Source: Gallionella sp. | GTDB taxonomy: Bacteria; Pseudomonadota; Gammaproteobacteria; Burkholderiales; Gallionellaceae | Reading direction: 5' to 3' | NCBI GenBank assembly: GCA_023229845.1 | Contig: JALNYK010000001.1 | Coordinates: forward strand, 186,001 to 250,000 | DNA length: 64,000 bases | Shown: positions 34,746 through 43,234 of the stretch, in pieces | Position numbering within the stretch: position 1 is the first letter of the stretch | How the letters are laid out: every line of letters starts with the position of its first letter | Notes under the pieces: model-generated | Seen by the model: only the letters and a program-made list of their open reading frames with translations | Told to the model about the DNA's origin: nothing | Database searches by the model: none | Position numbers and translations under genes: made by a program

Positions 34746-35702
34746 TCAGACCTTGTTCAGCATATCTTGGTAGGACAAGGCAACACCATCCTTCAAGTTA
34801 ATTTTTCGCTGCCAACCAAGTGCATTGATACGGGATACGTCCATCACCTTGCGCATCGTCCCATCTGGTTTAGTGCTATCGAAAATGAGACGGCCCTTGA
34901 AGCCGATGACCGCAGCAACCAGATCTGCCAACTCACGTATGGTCAAATCTTCTCCGCAGCCAACATTCAGCAATGGTGCCTGTTCATCATTAAACAGCGA
35001 TTGTAATTTTTCTGTCGATTGTTCCAGCAAATAAATGCAGGCTTCAGCCATATCGTCGCTGTACAGGAATTCGCGCTTGGGTGCCCCCGTTCCCCACACA
35101 ATGACCTCCCGCTCTCCCCGCTCCTTTGCCTCATACATTTTACGAATCAGCGCTGGCAACACATGCGAGTTGTCGAGGTCGTAGTTGTCGTTCGGGCCAT
35201 ACAAATTTGTTGGCATGACAGCCATGAATCTTGTGCCATATTGCCGGTTGTATGCCCAACACATTTCGATACCGGCGATTTTGGCCAATGCATAAGGGCG
35301 ATTGGTCGGCTCCAGCGGGCCGGTAAGCAGGTACTCTTCCTTGATCGGTTGTGGGCATTCCTTGGGGTAGATGCAGCTCGAGCCAAGGAACAGCAGGCGC
35401 TGCACGTCGTTGCGCCAGGATTCGTGGATCACGTTGGTCTGGATCGCCAGGTTCTGCTGGATGAATTCCGCCGGATAAGTGTTGTTGGCATGGATGCCAC
35501 CAACCTTGGCCGCAGCCAGCAGCACGTACTTGGGCTTCTCCGCGGCGAAGAAATCGCGCACGGCAGCCTGGTCGGTCAGATCCAGTTCGGCGTGCGTGCG
35601 CGTGACGAGATTCTGGTATCCCTTCGCCTGCAACTGCCGCATCAGCGCCGAACCGACCAGGCCGCGATGGCCGGCGACATAGATTTTTGAGTCGATATTC
35701 AT
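34746..35702 (-). CDS. fcl: GDP-L-fucose synthase
   Basis: A 318-residue SDR enzyme reducing and epimerising GDP-4-keto-6-deoxymannose to GDP-L-fucose. Motifs are IYVAGHRGLVGSALMRQL, FLGSSCIYPKECPQPI, the catalytic YALAK, and NLYGPNDNYDLDNSHVLPALIRKM. I start at the ATG giving MNIDSKIYVAGHRG; six more upstream codons run toward the adjacent mobile element. The ribosome site is weak. Normally this gene follows gmd directly; here a toxin-antitoxin pair and two mobile-element copies lie between them. Confidence 0.95.
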   Translation of the reverse strand: MNIDSKIYVAGHRGLVGSALMRQLQAKGYQNLVTRTHAELDLTDQAAVRDFFAAEKPKYVLLAAAKVGGIHANNTYPAEFIQQNLAIQTNVIHESWRNDVQRLLFLGSSCIYPKECPQPIKEEYLLTGPLEPTNRPYALAKIAGIEMCWAYNRQYGTRFMAVMPTNLYGPNDNYDLDNSHVLPALIRKMYEAKERGEREVIVWGTGAPKREFLYSDDMAEACIYLLEQSTEKLQSLFNDEQAPLLNVGCGEDLTIRELADLVAAVIGFKGRLIFDSTKPDGTMRKVMDVSRINALGWQRKINLKDGVALSYQDMLNKV

Positions 35703-35711
35703 ATAAGGGGG

Positions 35712-35854
35712 CGGTTTCAAATTCCGTCATTCCGGCGAAGGCCGGAATCCAGTGGGTTTAATTAACAACATGCCTTTATGTCAGTGCGTTGCACTGCCTG
35801 TTTTATTAACTGGACACCGGCCTTCGCCGGTGTGACGAATTTATAGAGATGCCC
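35712..35854. repeat. MITE-like element, copy B
   Basis: The sequence matches copy C through the hairpin arms, the core (TTTATGTCAGTGCGTTGCACTG) and the right end GAATTTATAGAGATGCCC. The left terminal ~15 bases (the CTCTATAAATTC part) are missing or replaced. It lies between fcl and hepT in the same orientation as copy C. Confidence 0.85.
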
Positions 35855-35861
35855 ATAAGAA

Positions 35862-36278
35862 CTATTCATCAGCGAATTGTTGAACAATCTGCTTGGAGAA
35901 ATTCCGAACGTCCTGCAGATCGCGGGTAATGATGCTTTTGAGTATCGACCAATCCAACTCGCGGTAATCGTGCACTGCCACATTGCGAAAGCCAACCATT
36001 TTTTTCATACGTTCCGCTATCTTTGCATCCAGCAGCCCGTTCTGAGCTAATAAGGTAAAAGCCTCCGCACTGGATTTGGGCAAACCCAACTGTCTGAGAC
36101 GCACCAAGTGCATCGCCATATCAATGGCGGCTTCACAAGTGCGTTGTAAATTCAGCACGATCACATCTTGTGCATCGATATTCGTGTCGATATCACCCGC
36201 ATGCCTAGTGTAAGTACCCTCAACCCGAGCTAACGCGCGCTCGATGATTTCTGCCTTGCCTAGCAAGATGTCATTCAT
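35862..36278 (-). CDS. hepT: HepT-like ribonuclease toxin
   Basis: A 138-residue helical protein of the HEPN/DUF86 family. The active-site motif R-x4-H-x-Y is present as RNVAVHDY near residues 98-105. HepT cuts RNA and is neutralised when its MntA partner modifies it by AMP addition near the tyrosine. The start overlaps the mntA stop by four bases (ATGA), the standard arrangement. The gene ends 8 bases from copy B of the mobile element. Confidence 0.9.
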   Translation of the reverse strand: MNDILLGKAEIIERALARVEGTYTRHAGDIDTNIDAQDVIVLNLQRTCEAAIDMAMHLVRLRQLGLPKSSAEAFTLLAQNGLLDAKIAERMKKMVGFRNVAVHDYRELDWSILKSIITRDLQDVRNFSKQIVQQFADE

Positions 36279-36760
36279 ATCGTTCCTGTCATTTCTGACG
36301 CATACACCGATCCCCGCTGAGCAATGTTCTGCAAGATTTCCTGTCTCTCTTCGTTGAGCCTCGCGTAGCTGGCCAACGTCTTCATTTCAAAAACATCAGC
36401 ATCCCTGCCGGCGGAATAAATCCGCTCACCCGAAGTGATCACAAGAGCAGCGAACACGGTATTTGCACTATACAAGTCTGCCAGGTCGATTTCCGAGTCC
36501 AACTGAAGTTCAGCTGCGATGTGTTGCTGAAACAATACCCTCTCATTCAATTCCAGCCGATGATCCGTCAGTATCGCCAAGTCGAGATCGCTATCGTCCC
36601 GCTCATATTCGCTGGCCCATGATCCATGCAAATAGACGGCAGTCACGAACAGCCCGGCCTCGACAATCGCCGCAGCCACCGCCTTGGTTAATTGCTCGAC
36701 CCGGCCTCGGTTCCGGCGTCCGGTATAGTCACTCGTTATAATCGTAGGCTGCATAGCCAT
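36275..36760 (-). CDS. mntA: MntA-like minimal nucleotidyltransferase antitoxin
   Basis: A roughly 161-residue protein with the nucleotidyltransferase signature G-S-x10-D-x-D as GSWASEYERDDSDLD. The family adenylylates the partner HepT toxin to inactivate it. I place the start at 36760 (MAMQPTII; 36754 is also possible). The open frame actually extends to 36799, but those first codons are the inverted-repeat end of copy C of the mobile element, so the element could supply an alternative start. The pair sits inside the GDP-fucose operon with mobile elements on each side. Confidence 0.88.
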   Translation of the reverse strand: MAMQPTIITSDYTGRRNRGRVEQLTKAVAAAIVEAGLFVTAVYLHGSWASEYERDDSDLDLAILTDHRLELNERVLFQQHIAAELQLDSEIDLADLYSANTVFAALVITSGERIYSAGRDADVFEMKTLASYARLNEERQEILQNIAQRGSVYASEMTGTI

Positions 36761-36769
36761 GCTTCTTAA

Positions 36770-36920
36770 GGGCGTCTCTATAAATTCAAATTCCGTCATT
36801 CCGGCGAAGGCCGAAATCCAGATGTTTCAAATAAAATGCTTTTATGTCGGTGCGTTGCACTATCTATCCGATTAACTGGACACCGGCCTTCGCCGGTGTG
36901 ACGAATTTATAGAGATGCCC
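36770..36920. repeat. MITE-like element, copy C (best preserved, 151 bp)
   Basis: The terminal inverted repeats are GGGCGTCTCTATAAATTC and GAATTTATAGAGATGCCC, 18 bases with two mismatches. Inside each end lies a CGTCATTCCGGCGAAGGCCG-type hairpin arm (the right arm being CCGGCCTTCGCCGGTGTGACG), and between them a ~60-base core shared with copies A and B. It has no coding capacity. Size and ends fit a miniature inverted-repeat transposable element moved by a transposase encoded elsewhere (inference). I see no certain target duplication. Confidence 0.88.
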
Positions 36921-36957
36921 ATAACTAACTCGCACATTCTGTGGAAAAAGTGGCCGC

Positions 36958-38049
36958 TTATTCGTGATGAGCCATGACCTGATAGCCGTGCTTCTTCACC
37001 AGTTCGTCGCGTTCGGATGTCTTGAGGTCTTCGCGCACCATTTCGGCCACCAATTCCTTGAACGTCACCTTGGGTGTCCAACCGAGCTTCTCTTTGGCCT
37101 TGCTCGGGTCACCCAACAATGTCTCGACTTCGGTTGGGCGGAAATAGCGCGGATCGACGGCGACAATGCATTTTCCGCTCGCGTCATAACCCTTCTCGTC
37201 GACACCCGCGCCCTCCCAGCGCACCTTGATGCCCAGCTCTTCCGCCGCGGCGTTGACGAAGTCGCGCACGCTGTATTGCACGCCGGTGGCGATCACGAAG
37301 TCTTCCGGCTTTTCCTGTTGCAGCATCAGCCATTGCATTTCGACGTAGTCGCGGGCATGGCCCCAGTCGCGTAGCGAATCCATGTTGCCCAGATACAGGC
37401 ATTCCTGCAGCCCCAGCTTGATGCGCGCCAGCGCGCGGGTGATCTTGCGTGTGACGAAGGTCTCGCCGCGCATCGGGCTCTCGTGGTTGAACAAGATACC
37501 GTTGCAGGCGTAGATGCCGTAAGCCTCGCGGTAATTGACGGTGATCCAGTAGGCGTAGAGCTTGGCCACGGCATAAGGGCTGCGCGGATAGAACGGGGTG
37601 GTTTCCTTCTGGGGAATTTCCTGTACCAGACCGTAGAGCTCGGAAGTCGATGCCTGATAGAAGCGCGCCTTCTTTTCCAGCCCGAGGATGCGGATCGCCT
37701 CCAGCACGCGCAACGCGCCCAGCGCGTCCGAGTTGGCGGTGTATTCCGGCTCTTCGAACGACACCGCGACATGGCTCTGCGCCGCGAGGTTGTAGATCTC
37801 GTCCGGCTGCACCTGCTGGATGATGCGGATCAGACTGCTGGAATCGGTCATGTCGCCGTAGTGTAGGATGAAATTGCGCTGGCTGACATGCGGGTCCTGA
37901 TACAGGTGATCGATGCGGTCGGTGTTGAACGACGAAGCGCGGCGCTTGATGCCGTGCACGACGTAGCCCTTCTTCAACAAAAACTCGGCCAGATAGGCTC
38001 CGTCCTGTCCGGTTACGCCGGTGATCAATGCGACTTTCTGATTACTCAA
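36958..38049 (-). CDS. gmd: GDP-mannose 4,6-dehydratase
   Basis: A 363-residue SDR enzyme making GDP-4-keto-6-deoxymannose, precursor of GDP-fucose. Motifs are ALITGVTGQDGAYLAEFLL, HGIKRRASSFNTDRIDHLY, STSELYG, the catalytic YAVAK, NHESPMRGETFVTRKI and RPTEVETLLGDPSKA. AGGAGAG lies upstream. It works with fcl, from which it is separated by the HepT/MntA insertion, and with manC directly upstream. Confidence 0.96.
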   Translation of the reverse strand: MSNQKVALITGVTGQDGAYLAEFLLKKGYVVHGIKRRASSFNTDRIDHLYQDPHVSQRNFILHYGDMTDSSSLIRIIQQVQPDEIYNLAAQSHVAVSFEEPEYTANSDALGALRVLEAIRILGLEKKARFYQASTSELYGLVQEIPQKETTPFYPRSPYAVAKLYAYWITVNYREAYGIYACNGILFNHESPMRGETFVTRKITRALARIKLGLQECLYLGNMDSLRDWGHARDYVEMQWLMLQQEKPEDFVIATGVQYSVRDFVNAAAEELGIKVRWEGAGVDEKGYDASGKCIVAVDPRYFRPTEVETLLGDPSKAKEKLGWTPKVTFKELVAEMVREDLKTSERDELVKKHGYQVMAHHE

Positions 38050-38070
38050 TTTTCTCTCCTGATAATTATT

Positions 38071-39498
38071 TTATTGGCGACCATACACATCTTCAAAACG
38101 AACAATATCGTCTTCACCCAGATATGCACCGCTTTGCACTTCGATCATCACCAAATCGAGCAGGCCGGGATTTTCCAGACGGTGTTTGTGGCCGGCGGGG
38201 ATGTAGGTAGATTCGTTGGTATTAACGAACAACTCTTGCTGACCGTTCACCACACGCGCCATACCACTCACGACAATCCAGTGCTCGCTACGATGATGGT
38301 GCATTTGCAGGCTAAGGCTGGCACCAGGCTTTACTTCGATGCGCTTGATCTTGAAGTGCGTGCCTTCTTCCAGCACGGTGTATGTACCCCACGGACGATG
38401 CACCGTACTGTGCAAGCGGTGAGCTTCGTGACCATCCATCTTAAGGCGCGCGTAGATGTGTTTGACATCCTGTGCGCGACTGCGATCAGCGATGAGTATG
38501 GCATCAGGTGTGTCGATGATTACCAAGTCCTTAACGCCCACGGCACCGACAAGGCGCTGGTTGCTTTGAATATAACAGTTGCTGACGTCGTGCAGGATGA
38601 CTTCGCCCTCAATGCGATTGCCTTGGGCGTCTGGCGATGTAAGGTCGCCCAATGCTGCCCATGAGCCGATGTCGCTCCAACCGATGTTGCAGGGGACAAC
38701 GGCAACATTAGCGGATTTTTCCATGACAGCGTAGTCAATAGAGTCATCTTGCACTTGTTTGAATAGATCAGCATCAAGCTCAAGTTGACTGAAGCCCTTA
38801 CCCTCAGCACTTCGAGATTGCGCAATACAGGCACGTGTCGCATCGAGAATGGCGGGACAGTGTTGTTGCATCTCACGCAACATGGCACCCGCCTGAAAAC
38901 AGAACATACCGGAATTCCACAGGTAACCACCGGAAGCAACGTACTCCTGAGCTGTTTCCAGATTCGGCTTTTCGATAAATCGTTTTACATCATAGCCATC
39001 GGCTTCGATGTAGCCGTAACCAGTCTCAGGCATATCGGGCTTGATACCGAAAGTAACCAGCTTACCTTGCGCCGCCAATTGCATGGCTTTGCCCACAACA
39101 TCGGCAAATGCGGCCTGATCGGCAATCAGGTGGTCGGCGGCCAGCACCAGTAGACAGGCATGTTCACCATGGGTTGCAGCGACCTGCAATGCGGCGGCGG
39201 CGATAGCCGGTGCAGTATTTCGTCCAAAAGGCTCAAGAATAAAACGGTTAGCCAAGTTTTGGTTACTAGGGATATTTCTCACTTCGCGATACTCATCTTC
39301 AGTCTTGAAGAGCAGTTCACGGTTAGTGACAGTCAACGTCTCGACAACCCCCAACAGAACAGCACCACGCAACCAAGCTTTCTGCAGCAGGCTTTGTCCA
39401 TCGGCAAGACGGATAAATGGCTTGGGGTGCAACTCTCGGGAAACTGGCCATAGGCGGGAGCCAGCTCCGCCGCAGAGGATTGTTGGAATTAATTTCAT
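38071..39498 (-). CDS. manC: Mannose-1-phosphate guanylyltransferase / mannose-6-phosphate isomerase
   Basis: A 475-residue bifunctional enzyme. The N-terminal nucleotidyltransferase has ILCGGAGSRLWPVSRE and the mid-region FIEKPNLETAQEYVASGGYLWNSGMF. The C-terminal cupin isomerase domain has HRPWGTYTVLEEG, IKRIEVKPGASLSLQMHHHRSEHWIVVSG and TNESTYIPAGHKHRLENPG. It supplies GDP-mannose for gmd. The canonical ATG is 12 codons inside the open frame. Confidence 0.95.
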   Translation of the reverse strand: MKLIPTILCGGAGSRLWPVSRELHPKPFIRLADGQSLLQKAWLRGAVLLGVVETLTVTNRELLFKTEDEYREVRNIPSNQNLANRFILEPFGRNTAPAIAAAALQVAATHGEHACLLVLAADHLIADQAAFADVVGKAMQLAAQGKLVTFGIKPDMPETGYGYIEADGYDVKRFIEKPNLETAQEYVASGGYLWNSGMFCFQAGAMLREMQQHCPAILDATRACIAQSRSAEGKGFSQLELDADLFKQVQDDSIDYAVMEKSANVAVVPCNIGWSDIGSWAALGDLTSPDAQGNRIEGEVILHDVSNCYIQSNQRLVGAVGVKDLVIIDTPDAILIADRSRAQDVKHIYARLKMDGHEAHRLHSTVHRPWGTYTVLEEGTHFKIKRIEVKPGASLSLQMHHHRSEHWIVVSGMARVVNGQQELFVNTNESTYIPAGHKHRLENPGLLDLVMIEVQSGAYLGEDDIVRFEDVYGRQ

Positions 39499-39546
39499 GG
39501 AAACAGTTTTAACTATACTACTCAGAAAATACATGCAAACGCATAC

Positions 39547-40518
39547 TCAAGTACGCCAGCGAAACACGCGGCGCAATTCTTGCGTCCGCGCTTCCTGCTC
39601 AGGATCTTTAGCAGAACGCGACAAAGCTTCCCTGACGAACGCCCAGATCACCGCGATGAAAAATGCCACCAATGTAGCCAATATGACAATCAAGCTACGC
39701 TTGGGCTTGGATTTTCTTTCCGGCACAGTCGCCTTGTCCAACACTTGGATCAAAGGAAAGTCCTTAGCTTCATCGAGTTTGGACATTTCGAACTGTTTGG
39801 CAAGAATTTCCCACACCGCTTCCTGATATTTCAGGTTGCGCACCGCATCCAGATATTCCAAGCTGGTGTTCGGCGTCTTGTCCAGCACTAGTTCAGCATC
39901 GGTCAGTCTGTTCTTGGCCTGCCGGAGCTGTTGCTCGAAAAAGGTGCGTTTCTGCGAGGCATCCGTCAACGAGTAGGTCTGCATCAGCTTGTTCAACTCT
40001 TCGATGAACGCATTCGCCAGATTGGCGGCCAACTGCGGATCCTTGTCGTCCACCTCGACGGTGATGACGCCGTCCTTGCCCGAGCTGATCGTCGCGGCAC
40101 GTTCCAACGACTTCAGGGTCTCGGTCATGGTCTCCTGTTCATACAGCTTCTGCAGGTCGAAACGCTTGGCGACCGTTTCCATGACGGTGCGGCTCTTGAG
40201 CATCGCGACATACAGATCGTTCGGATTCTTGATGCCGAGCGAACCGCCGGCCATGCCCGCCAGCCCGCCGAGCTGGGACAGCAATGCACTGGCGGAAGAC
40301 TGGCTTTGCTGCGGCGGCAATATGCGCGTCGTGCCGGTGTAAATATTTGGCAAGCTAAGCGAATAGCCTATTGCTAGCAACGCTGCGACAAAAGTCACTC
40401 CGATGATCATGCCTTTGTGCTTGCCCAGCACGATGAGTAGATCAAGCAGGTTGAGCTCGTCGTCCGCTTCTTGCTGAACTTCCCGTGTAGCTGGCGATTG
40501 CACTGTCTGGTTTTCCAT
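39547..40518 (-). CDS. Wzz/LPS chain-length determinant family protein
   Basis: A 323-residue inner-membrane co-polymerase. The Wzz domain starts LNLLDLLIVLGKHKGMIIGVTFVAALLAIGYSLSLPNIY (first membrane span). A large periplasmic helical region follows, then a second span SLIVILATLVAFFIAVIWAFV and a short cytosolic tail. It has no C-terminal tyrosine-kinase domain (no Walker motifs), unlike Wzc. It controls chain length together with the Wzy-like protein. ATG chosen; a GTG two codons upstream is possible. Confidence 0.9.
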   Translation of the reverse strand: MENQTVQSPATREVQQEADDELNLLDLLIVLGKHKGMIIGVTFVAALLAIGYSLSLPNIYTGTTRILPPQQSQSSASALLSQLGGLAGMAGGSLGIKNPNDLYVAMLKSRTVMETVAKRFDLQKLYEQETMTETLKSLERAATISSGKDGVITVEVDDKDPQLAANLANAFIEELNKLMQTYSLTDASQKRTFFEQQLRQAKNRLTDAELVLDKTPNTSLEYLDAVRNLKYQEAVWEILAKQFEMSKLDEAKDFPLIQVLDKATVPERKSKPKRSLIVILATLVAFFIAVIWAFVREALSRSAKDPEQEARTQELRRVFRWRT

Positions 40519-40530
40519 CGTCACCCTCGC

Positions 40531-42852
40531 CTAATACACGCCAATGGTCTTCAGACTGGCTATGCCAATCGCGAACTGATAGAAAATCTGGGTCCAGTCC
40601 TTGAAATCCTTGGTGAGATTGTATTTTTCCAGCTTTTCGGGCACGACGATGGTAGCGCCCGGCTGCACCTCGCGACCGCCGAACCCGCCGAACATCGGCC
40701 CCCCCTGTCGACTGCTGAGTACGGTGCCGTCGGCTCGAACCAGATAAACATCGTCCTCGTCGCCATCGCGGGTAGGGCCGCCCGACTTCGTCAGATAATC
40801 GTTAACCGAGGAACCTCGCTTATAGAGGAAGGCATTCTGGTTATATACCGCCCCCATCACGTTAACCGTCGACGAAGCCGAGGGAACATACAGACGGTCC
40901 CCATCTTCCAGCACAATGTCAGGCACATCCTTGATCTGCGCATTTTCGTCCGGCATTTCCATCACGATGCGTCCGGTCGCCTTGACTTGACGCATCTTGG
41001 CGATCAGTGCCTTCTGCGACTCGGCCTGAGCCTTGGCCGCCTCGACATCATCCTTGCCCAAAGCGCCAGCGGAAGACTGTGCGGCATTGCGTTGAACATC
41101 GGCCTCCAGCTTGTCAATGATCTCGTCCAGTCGTTTCTGCTGAGACTGGCGCGTGGACTCGCGCGACAACTCCCCTGCGAACAGGAAAGCCTGTGGAGTA
41201 AGGCCGCCGATACGCGCCACTAACTGGCGCAGCGTCTCGCCCGGTTGAGCCTTGTAGACACCGGCATGATTGAATTCGCCTTCCAGCCGTACATAAACGC
41301 TGCGCTTGGCAGAAGGAACCTGGATGTCATCCTTGGAGAAGATCGTGATAACGTCGCCCGGCTGCAACAACAAATCCTGTTGCGCATCCTTGCCGCCGAT
41401 CGCATCACCGAGATTGAACGGCAACAGCACGGTAGTCATCTCCCGCTTGCTCAAACGCTCCACCAACGCGTAATCCCAGTTGACCTCGCTTACATTGCGC
41501 TTGATCTGTGCATGCAGTGCGCTCTGACCGGAAGTATCGACACGGAATGCATTGTTCTGGCGCGTCCAGTATTCCGGGACGATCAGCGCATCCATGTCCG
41601 GAATCAGATCCCTCACCCGCATACCTTCTTTCCACGGATAGCGTCCGGGACTGGCAACATTGCCACGCAGGGTGACCGCATTATCGAAACGCGCATCGAT
41701 GGAAAACACCTGCACCAGGTCACCATCCCTGACCAAGCGATTCAAGCCTTGTTCATCGAGCTGAAACTCCTCGACCTTGCGCACCGCGCGATCGGCGATT
41801 CGCTCAAGCAAAACCTTCTGCCCGGCAGCCGTAGTGGTGAGCCCCCCAGAAAGCTCCAACAATGAAGCTAAACTAGTTCGCCCATCCTTAAGTTCGTAAA
41901 TAGCAGGGGTTTTAACGCTGCCGGAAATGGCGGCGAGATGCCCAATCGGCGGAATATAGATCACGTCCCCGGACAGCAACTGAACGTCCTTGCTTTTGTC
42001 GCCCTTGATCAGCAGCTCGTAAACATCCAACTCCGTGACGACCTTGCCTGCACGCTTGAGTTGAATATGGCGCATGGTGCCGTTCTGCGACGGGCCACCG
42101 GACATGAATAGCGTATTAACCAGCGTACTGAGCGAACTGACGGTATATACGCCCGGTCGCTGGGCCTGCCCGACAACAAAAACCTGCAGGGATCGCAATT
42201 TCCCCATGGAGGCACTAAGTTCGAAATTGCGGAAAACACGACCAACCTGATTTTTCAGGTAGCTTTCCAGATTCTGGTATTTGACGCCGGCGACATTGAT
42301 AGCTCCAACCTTGGGCAGATTGATCACACCATTACGATCCACCGTCACACGCAGATCGATATCCACCTGCCCCCAACCGGCCAGAATGATCTCGTCGCCA
42401 GGACCGATCGCATAATCCTGCGGAACAGGGATATCGCCGACCGGCGCGAAGGTGCTGGGCGGTTGAGCGAACAGGTTATAACCGTACATCGGCAATAACC
42501 GACCGACTGACTGCGCAAGAAACTTCTGGAACTCGTTGTCCAGATTCAACGCCGTTCCACCCTGGATTTGCTCGACCTGATTGACGTTATCCTGGCCCGG
42601 CGAGGTTAGCGCATCGGAATTAGTCAGCAACGGCTGCAGCGGTAAACCATCTCCTCCCATCGTGGCGGTCACACCAGCCGACGCCATCCCTGCACTCGCG
42701 CCGGATAAATTGGCAGCCATTCCGCCACCCTGCGATGCGGCCCCTCTCGAACCCGAGGCTGAGGTTTCCGCATTTGCCCCAAAAGCACAAAAAAACAAGC
42801 CGCCGACCAACAGACTTCTCATCAAACCACGCCAGCAAATCTTATCTACCAC
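40531..42852 (-). CDS. Wza-family outer-membrane polysaccharide export protein with multiple SLBB domains
   Basis: A 773-residue exported protein. After a signal peptide ending ANA there is a low-complexity Gly/Ala/Ser linker. A poly-export domain follows at about residues 140-235 (DYAIGPGDEIILAGWGQVDIDLRVTVDRNGVINLPKVG). Several SLBB repeats come next (VFVVGQAQRPGVYTVSSLSTLVNTLFMSGG; VTLRGNVASPGRYPW; VYVRLEGEFNHAGVY; VNVMGAVYNQNAFLY). It is about twice the length of E. coli Wza and has no lipobox. A coiled-coil-like segment rich in Gln/Lys/Ala lies near residues 560-620. The GTG start follows a G-rich ribosome site. It forms the export channel with the Wzz-like protein 12 bases downstream. 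Confidence 0.92.
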   Translation of the reverse strand: MVDKICWRGLMRSLLVGGLFFCAFGANAETSASGSRGAASQGGGMAANLSGASAGMASAGVTATMGGDGLPLQPLLTNSDALTSPGQDNVNQVEQIQGGTALNLDNEFQKFLAQSVGRLLPMYGYNLFAQPPSTFAPVGDIPVPQDYAIGPGDEIILAGWGQVDIDLRVTVDRNGVINLPKVGAINVAGVKYQNLESYLKNQVGRVFRNFELSASMGKLRSLQVFVVGQAQRPGVYTVSSLSTLVNTLFMSGGPSQNGTMRHIQLKRAGKVVTELDVYELLIKGDKSKDVQLLSGDVIYIPPIGHLAAISGSVKTPAIYELKDGRTSLASLLELSGGLTTTAAGQKVLLERIADRAVRKVEEFQLDEQGLNRLVRDGDLVQVFSIDARFDNAVTLRGNVASPGRYPWKEGMRVRDLIPDMDALIVPEYWTRQNNAFRVDTSGQSALHAQIKRNVSEVNWDYALVERLSKREMTTVLLPFNLGDAIGGKDAQQDLLLQPGDVITIFSKDDIQVPSAKRSVYVRLEGEFNHAGVYKAQPGETLRQLVARIGGLTPQAFLFAGELSRESTRQSQQKRLDEIIDKLEADVQRNAAQSSAGALGKDDVEAAKAQAESQKALIAKMRQVKATGRIVMEMPDENAQIKDVPDIVLEDGDRLYVPSASSTVNVMGAVYNQNAFLYKRGSSVNDYLTKSGGPTRDGDEDDVYLVRADGTVLSSRQGGPMFGGFGGREVQPGATIVVPEKLEKYNLTKDFKDWTQIFYQFAIGIASLKTIGVY

Positions 42853-42861
42853 GCCACCCCC

Positions 42862-43065
42862 CTATTTACTTGCATGCATAGCGACCGCCCAACAACCGCA
42901 AGCACCGCCGCCAAACAAAATTTGGGTCGAAGTAGACCTCATCCGAACCTCTGAGTCAAGCCGGGGTATCTTCCAATTCATAGCCCCAATTAAAAGCTGG
43001 ACAAACAGACGGGTGGGGGTCTTGCCGACCCCGTCCTTTTGGTTGAATACGGCGATTACCGCCAT
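42862..43065 (-). pseudogene. Remnant of a ParA/MinD-type ATPase gene
   Basis: The 67-codon frame begins MAVIAVFNQKDGVGKTPTR, which is the N-terminal Walker A opening of ParA-family ATPases (normally K-G-G-V-G-K-T-T-T) with G to D and T to P changes. AGGAG lies 9 bases upstream of the ATG, so the original ribosome site remains. After about 19 residues all similarity ends and the frame runs into unrelated sequence up to the wza-like gene. I read it as a truncated, decayed copy; a functional ATPase is impossible at this length. Confidence 0.65.
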
Positions 43066-43113
43066 GTGATGAGTCTCCTGGTTATCGGATAGGAACGAGA
43101 AACCGCCCCAAAT

Positions 43114-43183
43114 GTAGGTCGGGTTTTAACCCGACAGCGTCGACATATTCGAGACGGTCGTGTCGGGTTGAAACCCGACCTAC
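43114..43183. repeat. Inverted repeat, GTAGGTCGGGTT family
   Basis: GTAGGTCGGGTTTTAACCCG at one end and CGGGTTGAAACCCGACCTAC at the other form a nearly complete 70-bp palindromic unit. Each arm also contains its own small palindrome. Such units are common dispersed repeats in proteobacterial genomes. It lies between glmS and the ParA remnant and could end glmS-region or wza-region transcripts. Confidence 0.8.
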
Positions 43184-43234
43184 AGCCGTTTCGCCTCCCC
43201 CGCAAGCCGAGAAACTCACGTCATCGGCACCTAG

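Noticed and set aside
35140..35730. 196-codon frame beginning MTEFE over fcl
   Set aside because: Starts inside MITE copy B and continues in the wrong frame of fcl; no motif.
43062..43234. glmS-type riboswitch or ribozyme
   Set aside because: A glmS ribozyme would lie in the 5' leader upstream of the start at 45061; that leader is only 57 bases from glmU and this region is downstream of glmS, holding only a palindromic repeat.
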